Positions 56,301-64,000 of a DNA stretch of 64,000 nt are shown piece by piece. The first letter of the stretch is position 1. Every line of letters starts with the position of its first letter. Position numbers and translations under genes: made by a program. A model generated the notes under the pieces. The model made no database searches, was not told the DNA's origin, and was given only the letters and a program-made list of their open reading frames with translations. This DNA comes from Patiria miniata (taxonomy: Eukaryota; Echinodermata; Asteroidea; Valvatida; Asterinidae), in contig NW_024037064.1 in assembly GCF_015706575.1 (NCBI RefSeq), positions 4,773,427 to 4,837,426 on the forward strand. Reading direction: 5' to 3'.

Positions 56301-56844
56301 CAACACTCTTGTTAGGCAGTTCCCAACGATGCCAAAGCATCAGGTACCGGTAGAAATGACAAAAATGAACCTATCGAGTCTAGCAGTAACAAAGAATAGC
56401 ATCTTAGTAGGCGACATCGACAATTTGGTGTGGACTGAACACAAACCCACTAATGGTGAGATCCTACACACCATACCAGTGCAGACTCCACCTCACTACC
56501 TGGCTGTTGATGACGACACTGATAGAGTTGTGGTCAGTGGATGGAACACAAAGAAAGTGGACATTGCTGATAGCAAAGGTAAAACACACGCCACAATTCA
56601 ACCAACCATTAATGGTAAGCCAGTGGGGTACTGCAATGGTGTATGCTGTGACAGCTCAGGCATCTACCTTGTAGTGTACCAAGGTGTGCCTGGCACTGGT
56701 CATATTCACCACTATGACCTAGATGGCAGGTTTCTTGATTGCCTGGCTCAGGGTCTGTGTGCCCCATGTGGAATAACAATCACATCAGGTGGTCAGCTGG
56801 CAGTTGCTGACCACTACTCAATCAAGATGTTTCACAAGGTGTGA
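53303..56844 (+). CDS. TRIM-NHL E3 ubiquitin ligase (TRIM2/3/56-like)
   Basis: Two coding exons, 53303-54578 and 56207-56844, joined in phase 1 (C + AT gives His) make 637 residues. RING C3HC4 occupies residues 14-57 (C14, C17, C29, H31, C34, C37, C54, C57). B-box 1 spans about 100-137 and B-box 2 about 163-200 (CQIHKGEVKRFYCETCEEL). A lysine-rich coiled coil runs about 205-300. From about residue 385 NHL-type repeats follow (GSGPGEFSGAVGV, IAVADYGNNRVVI; later YLAVDDDTDRVVVSGWN, QLAVADHYSIKMF). This is a cytosolic ubiquitin ligase layout; the NHL propeller would select substrate or RNA. The ATG is preceded by ATAAAA and an acceptor at 53296, so a 5' UTR exon lies upstream. All zinc ligands are intact. 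Confidence 0.93.
54579..56206 (+). other. Intron of the TRIM-NHL gene
   Basis: GTAAGT donor at 54579 and CCCACAG acceptor ending at 56206. AT-rich; no nested gene or clear repeat seen apart from T and A runs. Confidence 0.85.
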
Positions 56845-57024
56845 TGTCATCCAACATGACATTGACTAGCAATCATCATCATTCCAACAGCAAATGTTGA
56901 GGATGAAATTGTCCAGTCATTACAGCACCAATCAACATTCATGTCCCACTCATATCACATCTCTCATCAAAATCCAAACTGCCAGATCCCTCTGATGTGA
57001 AACATTTTACCATAAAAATTCTTA

Positions 57025-57030
57025 AATAAA
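57025..57030 (+). terminator. Poly(A) signal of the TRIM-NHL gene
   Basis: AATAAA 180 bases after the stop codon, within CTTAAATAAACAG. No stronger hexamer lies nearer. Confidence 0.5.
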
Positions 57031-57086
57031 CAGTGCATCAATTACATTTTGTTACTATACAAAGTCTTATATAAACAGTGTATTGA

Positions 57087-57280
57087 CTATAGTTACATTT
57101 GATTGGATTGGGATAATTTGTTTTAATCTTAATGTACATGTACAATGACTGGATCTGAATTAAATGGTAAACTTGAAAGGAGAGGGGAGTTTAGTGGGTG
57201 TTGAGGTGTTTGAATGTAATGACCCCCGCCTCCTCAACCCAACACCCGTCCCTCACCCAGTACATGGATCACCATAATCT
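57087..57280. repeat. Boundary unit, left copy
   Basis: About 190 bp (TTACATTTGATTGGATTGGG to CCCAGTACATGGATCACC, including GGAGAGGGGAGTTTAGT and GACCCCCGCCTCCTCA) recurs at 63641-63809 in the same orientation. Confidence 0.8.
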
Positions 57281-58060
57281 GTAGTTAACAGTGCAATTAA
57301 ATTGTAGTTACACTGCAGTAAGACTATAATATGAATATAATCAAACCACAGTTTCACTTAGGTCTACTTCATTTTTACCTTGATTTAACTATAGTAATTA
57401 CTGCAGTAAAATCATGGTGTTTTGGCCGCAATTTCTCAATTACTACAGTAAAACTACAGTGGTTCTGTGATAAAACTGTGATTTTACTACAATTAACAAT
57501 AGAATAATTGCAAGTATACTGTGGTAAAACTACAGTATTGCTGTAGTTTTGATGACTTCATATTTACTATAATTTAATTGCAGTTGTATTGTAATTTACT
57601 TCAGAAGAGCTATGGTCAAATTAAAATATACTGTGGATTTATTTTACTTTTATTATAATTTTATTAGAGATTAATTGCATACTTACTGTAGTAAAAATAC
57701 TATAGTAATATTAAAATAAAAAGGGGGTTTATTATACTTTTATTATAATTCTAGTAGAGATTAACTGCATATTTACTGTAGTAAAAAAGGTTACTGTAGT
57801 GGAATTGCAGTTTCACTTCAAAAACACTGTAGTAATTTATTTTCAGTTTATTGCATTTTTATTATAATTGTATCATAGTATTTACCCCATATTTACTGCA
57901 GAGGCAACTGTAGTTTAGGCGCTGTAGTTGGTTTATTATAATTCTACTGCAGTTTTACTGCAGATATTACTCCAGATTTAGTGCAGTAAAAATGAATACA
58001 AGTATTGTAGTTGAACTGTAAGTAACTCCAAAATCACTACTACATTTCTTTTGGTGCAGT
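57281..58060. repeat. ACTACAGT / ACTGTAGT palindrome-rich sequence
   Basis: About 780 bp of loosely repeated ACTACAGT, TTTACTGTAGTAAAA and TGCAGTAAAA words, each self-complementary in pairs. No fixed period here. The right-hand counterpart (62690-63620) is a true satellite built of the same words. Confidence 0.75.
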
Positions 58061-60691
58061 TTACCGAGACGTACACTACATGTATATCTTCCAGCAAAAC
58101 TGCTTCATTTTCCGATGACCAGTGGACTACAACATTTTATGGGCAAACTAACTAAAAAAACGTTAAAAGGACACATAGTAAAAAAAGACAAGACTTTTTT
58201 TCTTCTTCATGTGCATCATCCTATATTTGTCACACAAATAAAATAAAGTTTACATTTCACAAGTTGAGCAAATACATGTACATGTACTTGGAAAAAAAAT
58301 GTATCTTCACTTTCAGTTATTTGTTAAATGAGCTAAAGAACTGTTTTTAATGCAAAAGGTGTTCAAAGACTGTAAATTGAACTTGTCAAAGGGTAAAATA
58401 AATTGAAAAATATAACAAAGGAGTTATCAGCTCATACTTGTGTTACACATGTTATCTGCAAAAAGAGACCAAGTTAAACAATAAACATGTACATGTACGT
58501 CAATGTTGTGGCACCTGGCTTATGTGGCACCTGCAAAAAAGTATTAAATACATGTGCATTACTTTTACTAAAATTAACATATTTATGATGTTTAAATGAC
58601 ATGTCACCCTAAAAATTGCAAAAATAGAAAAATCATTTAACTAAACATGAATCAAATGTTCAAAAATGCATACACAAGCATTTTTCTCAAACAGGAATGC
58701 ACAGGTTTTTTAAGGCAATTAAAATATGGTCTTATCCTTCAATTAAGCTCAAATTTTGTCTTTAATCTGTATCTTAGAAAAATGATTTGTTCACACTGTA
58801 CAAATCCATGCACACAATGAATGCATCCAAGACTGTTGTATAAAATTAAACCTACATGTGGGCAATTCTTTGGTAACGGAATTACGCCCATTTGTCACTT
58901 TGTCGAGGATGATTCTTTCCCAAGAAAATATGTTCTATGCTAGGCAACTAATCTAAACATGGAAAGGGAGCCAAGACCCAATAGAATTGATTGACCGCTT
59001 AAAAAATTTTTTCACAAGTTTACCCTTTAAGGGGCGGAGCTTAATATCGGTAACAGAATTACGGACGGAGGACAAGCATATTTGAGTTCTTGCATAAATT
59101 AATGAAACTCTCTGAAGTTTTGAAATTTTAAAATTGGACACTTCCTGTTATTTGTAGAGTTCAGGGGTGTTGTTAACTACAATGCAGAACAAAGTTGAAA
59201 AAAGTAATCACTCTTTTCATAATTTGCATTTTAATCACGGTAACGGAATTACGCCTGGGCGGTAACGGAATTATGCCATAGGTTTACATGTAATAGGTAA
59301 ATGCAATACATTAACATTGAATTCAACATAAACTCATCACAATACAAATTTTAGAAGTTTATAACATGTCACAAGGGGAAAGTTAAGTAAAAATTAGCAG
59401 ATCAAAATGTAAATGTAGGCCTAAACATGTCTGGGCTTCATTTTTTAGGTCAAAGGTCAAATGAAAGCAGTCTGGTGATGCCTGCATTGCCTGTTAGCAA
59501 TGTATTTTTTTTTTACCGAAAATCAAATTTTACTATGAACAATTGTATTATCGTACTTCACTAGTTTATCGTGGAAAATACAATAAAACTGCACTGGTTG
59601 GCATCTCTGAGCAAGGGAAGATGTTAAGTTATGCCAAGTAGAAGTACAAGTACAGTCTGGTACTCAACTTTCATATACTTCTTGTGGAATATATTTTCTG
59701 TGGGTACCAGACAACGACTTTGGCAACACATATTTAAATGGAATGTACATCATTGGCTTTTGCTGTAATTTTCAGAAATGAACTATTTGAGGGGTTAGTA
59801 TAATAGATCAAATATTGTTACACTGACACGTTTGAAGTTTTGCGTTCGAAAATGCTGGAAAACCAAGAAAAACAAAACTGTTCAAGTAGTCTGGTTCCTT
59901 GACTCCACTAAAGGTAAAATGGATCAATTTATAGATGCCGGAAAAGTGGAGGGTAAGGGAACTAGACTAGCTGGCCTGCACCCGTTCATGAACATGTAAC
60001 AAATAGAAAACAAAATTTGGACTGGAAAGAGTGTTAAGTTGGAGCAGTAGTTGAAAAATAGTTTGTAGTTGAAAACCGTTGGAAATGTATACAAAAATAT
60101 CATTTTCTTGAAAATTACTTCACACCAGGTGCCATAATTGTACAGGATGCTTTAGACTGTCATTTACCAACATCCTAATATTTTCGTAAAAACTTGGTAG
60201 TTTTATTTTCTGATGTTTGCAAATGTTGTATATTCCCTTTAACCATCCAAACAACTATTAGCATTTTTTAAATAGTAAATAAGAAAAATTAAAAGTAAAA
60301 AATATCAATGGAACACCTGATTATTTTTAATTTTATAATAGCAAATTAAAGAGGGAAATGATTTAACAAGTAATTTAGTATTTAAAGTTATTGTCAAAGG
60401 TTACATGCAAATCACCTATTTAATATGTCATGTACATAATCTGGAGGAAGTGTGCATACTTTGTGCATGCGTAATTCCGTTACCGTTTCGTAATTCCGAT
60501 ACCACTTGGAAAAATGCCAAGAAATTACTATTTTAAAGTTTTTATTTTTCATTTATGTTTATAGTAGGGTCTTTTCTCAACATACATGATTTGAAGAAAA
60601 AAAACAAGAAAATTTGTGAAATAAGTAACTTTTGCCATTTTTTCGGTAACGGAATTACGTGCTAATTTTGACATTTTTAAATAAAGGCCTA

Positions 60692-60723
<32 letters not shown>

Positions 60724-61560
60724 TTGTATATTTAGATTTTTTTTTAATGACCCTGAGTAATGTAAGTAACTTGTAACATCATAAAATAAATCAAATCTTT
60801 TCCCTATAATTCAGAAAGTAATACATACACAATTTTTTTTTTTTTTTACCAAATCTGAACGTTTTTAATTAATCATAAATTGCAAAAATCACTGTTTTTA
60901 CCAGAAATATGTAATTCTTTTTAATTTCGTTTTTTTAACTGAATTCCCCATTTAATTGAGGTCTGGAAAAAGTACAAAAAAGGCTTAATATGTGAATATT
61001 TATTTTTGACATTTTTTGCTCTCCCATGGAGAATTGCCCATGTACATGTATATCGAGTTGATAACAGTAAACATTTTAACCTTAAAAATATTACGGTCTT
61101 AAAAAGTAATGAACAGGAAAATAAACAGCTGAAAAAATACAGCTGAATACACTTAAGTTTGGGTTATTACAAAGGGGATGGTGCAGTCTTTAAACACAAC
61201 GAAGCCCCGGTTTTATTGTGACAATGTTTGCCACAAAAAGCACATTTGTCTGTTCAATGTGTCTTTTATAATGAAAATGTGCCATCTATCAACAAGAATA
61301 GTTTTCAAAGTTTGAATTTAAGGGTTGTGACTGTGAAACTTTAAACCAAAACAAACTGCCCACAGCTTACATGTTATTGAAGTAATACGCATATCATCTG
61401 CAATGCCCTTTAAAAGGTAAAATTATGAAAATGTACTTCCAGCATATATTATATACATGTTTTTCAGCTTGCCCTGAAATTGGATATAATTTATTGCTAA
61501 ACTTTCTTTGGTAAGTTTGTTCTTGCATTTGCAAAAGTAGGATGCAGTGAAATCTTGTTG
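58061..61560. other. AT-rich region with dispersed GGTAACGGAATTACG motif
   Basis: No gene recognised. The word (C)GGTAACGGAATTACG or a close variant occurs at about 58872, 59048, 59238, 59261, 60470 (complement), 60489 (complement) and 60644. A (CT)n(AT)n microsatellite lies at 60692-60723. The only other features are A and T runs. Confidence 0.7.
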
Positions 61561-61565
61561 TGAAA

Positions 61566-62072
61566 TTAACAGAGTAACAAACTCATGTACAGTATGAATG
61601 GCTGAATGGAATACCTGGATTGCTGTGGTTTATAATACATGTTTTTACACATCACCAACATGACCAAACTTTTGTCAGGGATTGGGGAATAAGTTCTTGC
61701 TGCTAATGCTGTACGATGTATCTGAAATGAAAAAAATACACACACACAAATAATTAAAATATTACACAAACTGGGTCAATTTTTTTCAATAATAATTTTC
61801 CCAGTCATTCAGTTTAAACTTTAACATATGCTTACATTTGATTTAATATCCAGCATGTCGTAATCCAATTGCAAGTAAGGGGTAGGACAGCCATAACGGA
61901 ATATCATCAACAAACTGAATAAAAGGCAAACGTGAATTTGTAGACTTACCGCATACAACAGCTTGTGATTGTGACGCGTGACTCCGTGAGACAAGAGTCC
62001 AGGCATTTCTCCATGGTCCAGGCATATCATGCCAGGCATCATCATGTCTATGTAACTCTTAAGCTCCAACAT
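61566..62072 (-). CDS. Possible two-exon minus-strand gene, weak
   Basis: On the minus strand ATG (62072-62070) opens 41 codons (MLELKSYIDMMMPGMICLDH...SHGVTRHNHKLLYA) ending at a perfect GTAAGT donor after 61950. A T-rich TTTCAG acceptor then leads to 61721-61566 (IHRTALAARTYSPIPDKSLV...), phase 0 on both sides, ending in a stop: 92 residues. Splice signals agree, but I recognise no family and the second half has low-complexity character. An in-frame stop lies just upstream of the ATG. Could be chance. Confidence 0.2.
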
Positions 62073-62689
62073 GTCCACCGATCATCCATCCAGTGTATTT
62101 CTACATGCTAACCATGTACAGGATGCGTGTGCACATGAACAGTTACTTATGTCCACATCAGGCATGCACATGTCATGCAACTATATCCATGATTTTGACC
62201 CAGTTTAATTCAACTTTTCTGGCCTCTTGCAAAGCACTGCAGCACTGTTGCAACTGAATGCAGTTTTCAAATTTTCCACACTGACCGTTTATCTGGTATG
62301 CAAGGTCATTGCGTAATGTGACTTGCCCATGCTACACTATGCATGCTGTGTGTGTGTTAGGCTAGGCATGTAACATAATTCTCTTGATGATGTAACATGT
62401 GGACTGTTTCCTGTTTAGCTCAATAAACTGTGTTGTGCAGATATGGTGCGGTAGCATATTCAATGTTGCATGGTTCAGAATGTGAGTGGTAGATTACTGA
62501 TACCTAATTATTTGGTGTCCCTCACATGCAGTTCGATGTATGGAGATCATGCAGTTTTGTCAAGTCTCCACAAAGCATATCATTTTTGGAAACATGACTA
62601 CATGTACTTAAGTAATTCGTATGGCTTATTTTTCTGCTGAAAAATGAGTACACGTTAGATTTGAAGAAATTACATGTAAAGTACAAATA

Positions 62690-63620
62690 CACGTAAAAAC
62701 TGTTACAAGACTAATATGTATTGTGTTAAAACTATAGTCCTAACTTCAGTTTTTAAAAAGTAAAACTACAATTTTTGGATGTAGTGAAACTACTGTTAAT
62801 ATGCAGAAAGTATTGTGTTAAAACTATAGTCCTACATGTAACTTCAGTTTTTAAAAAGTAATACTACAGTTTTCGGAAGTAGTGAAACTACAGTTAATAT
62901 GCGGAAAGTATTGTGTTAAAACTATAGTCCTAACTTCAGTTTTTAAAAAGTAATACTACAGTTTTCGGAAGTAGTGAAACTACAGTTAATATGCAGAAAG
63001 TATTGTGTTAAAACTGTAGTCTTAACTTCAGTTTTTAAAAAGTAATACTACAGTTTTCGGAAGTAGTGAAACTACAGTTAATATGCGGAAAGTATTGTGT
63101 TAAAACTATAGTCCTAACTTCAGTTTTTAAAAAGTAATACTACAGTTTTCGGAAGTAGTGAAACTACAGTTAATATGCAGAAAGTATTGTGTTAAAACTG
63201 TAGTCTTAACTTCAGTTTTTAAAAAGTAATACTACAGTTTTCGGAAGTAGTGAAACTACAGTTAATATGCGGAAAGTATTGTGTTCAAACTGTAGTCCTA
63301 CTTGAGCGTTTAAAAAAAGTAATACTACAGTCTTTGGATGTAGTGAAACTACAGTAAATGTGTAGAACGTAGAGTGTTAAAACTGTAGTTGTACTTTAGT
63401 GTTTCTATAGTTTTTGTATGATGTGAAACTGCAGTAAACTTTAATACGGCACTATATATTTACTACAAGTTAACTTTAAATTTCGTACAATAATACTGCA
63501 GTATTTACTGTAGTAAAATTAAAGTAACTTTACCTTACACAAAACTTTACATATATTATACTTATCATAGTAAACTTTGATGAACTATAGTAAAACTACA
63601 AATTTATAATGGTGAAACTA
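62690..63620. repeat. 92-bp satellite with 184-bp higher-order period
   Basis: Units start TATTGTGTTAAAACT(A/G)TAGTC and contain AGTTTTTAAAAAGTAATACT, ACAGTTTTCGGAAGTAGTG and AAACTACAGTTAATATGC. Starts at 62909, 63001, 63093, 63185 and 63277 are exactly 92 apart. Alternate units share CTATAGTCCTAAC...GCAGAAAG versus CTGTAGTCTTAAC...GCGGAAAG, so the newest period is a 184-bp dimer. Units before 62811 and after 63300 are diverged. Confidence 0.9.
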
Positions 63621-63640
63621 TAGTGGATTTTTATAAGGGC

Positions 63641-63809
63641 AGTTACATTTGATTTGATTGGGATAATTTGTACAATGACTGGAATCTGAATTAAATGGTA
63701 AATTTGAAAGGAGAGGGGAGTTTAGTTGGTGTTGAGGAGTTTGAATGTAGTGACCCCCGCCTCCTCACACCAACACCCCTCCCTCACCCAGTACATGGTT
63801 CGCCATATA
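63641..63809. repeat. Boundary unit, right copy
   Basis: Partner of 57087-57280. Together the two copies bracket the 6.4-kb ACTACAGT/GGTAACGG region. Confidence 0.8.
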
Positions 63810-64000
63810 TCTATCCAATACTTACCAACTTTTTGTGGTATTTATAAAACCCCGGCTTCATTGTGGCTTCCGCTTTATATCTGGCACCAGATTCCTAAGA
63901 ATCCTTCCACATTCAAACTCAGTGAAAATACACCAACCATCCATTGGCCTTGTGTGACAGGATTTGGTGTCTCTAAAGAAGAAAATGGACCAATATTGTA
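63810..64000. other. No feature recognised at right edge
   Basis: Single-copy-like sequence up to the window end; too short to assess. Confidence 0.5.

Noticed and set aside
57087-63809. Boundary units read as terminal repeats of an LTR-type element
   Set aside because: No coding remnants, no primer-site or polypurine features seen, and unit ends differ; left as an unexplained direct repeat.
1-64000. CRISPR arrays, bacterial operons, rRNA genes
   Set aside because: No repeat-spacer pattern of that kind and gene structure is clearly animal with spliced exons.

Overview
The window looks like nuclear DNA of an invertebrate deuterostome (echinoderm, hemichordate or lancelet). Evidence: intron-rich host genes of animal families (NACHT/LRR receptor, TRIM-NHL, TTC12-like, PIH1D2-like), very abundant TACATGTA and AGGCCTA words, many small inverted-repeat transposons, and 5'-truncated non-LTR retrotransposons. 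There are no bacterial operons, rRNA genes or CRISPR arrays. The exact species cannot be fixed by reading.

Layout. 1-1.9 kb: the last exon of an NLR (NACHT P-loop, Walker B, LRR-like tail), cut by the left edge. 2-7 kb: its 3' flank, carrying a 1.1-kb TIR element. 7.1-8.3 kb: the first coding exon of a PIH1D2-like gene, followed by a truncated LINE bracketed by an unusually long (~170 bp) direct repeat. 8.3-22.9 kb: mostly repeats, namely a 17-bp minisatellite, a ~56-bp tandem repeat, a 145-bp repeat array, a GACCAACC-type degenerate repeat, a Pro/Gln-rich ORF with repeated NPGP motifs, and a 296-bp satellite; there is a plausible TATA promoter with a short first exon at 13.5 kb. 22.97-31.3 kb: three TTC12-like TPR exons, an NLR-type linker exon and an LRR exon, all joinable in one frame. 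31.3-34.6 kb: a second copy of the NLR 3' flank. 34.6-41 kb: hAT-like MITEs with long G tracts and a second PIH1D2 exon. 41.2 kb: a strong TATA/CRE promoter with a non-coding first exon. 41.4-53.3 kb: repeats, local duplications, a LINE relic, foldback elements and a RING-domain relic. 53.3-56.8 kb: a complete two-exon TRIM-NHL gene. 57-64 kb: a repeat landscape made of ACTACAGT-type sequence, a dispersed GGTAACGGAATTACG motif and a 92-bp higher-order satellite, bracketed by two copies of a ~170-190 bp unit.

How it fits together. The window is an immune-gene neighbourhood (NLR plus TRIM) built by local duplication. NLR tail plus 3' flank occurs twice, ~29 kb apart; by eye the non-coding flanks are more alike than the LRR-coding exons. 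The most interesting possibility is that the right-hand copy has lost its NACHT and acquired TTC12-type TPRs, giving a predicted 489-residue TPR-linker-LRR protein. PIH1D2 and TTC12 are both linked to cilia or dynein-assembly co-chaperone work, so an old ciliary gene pair may have been invaded by expanding NLR copies. Paralogous flanks also give empty sites that date several transposon insertions.
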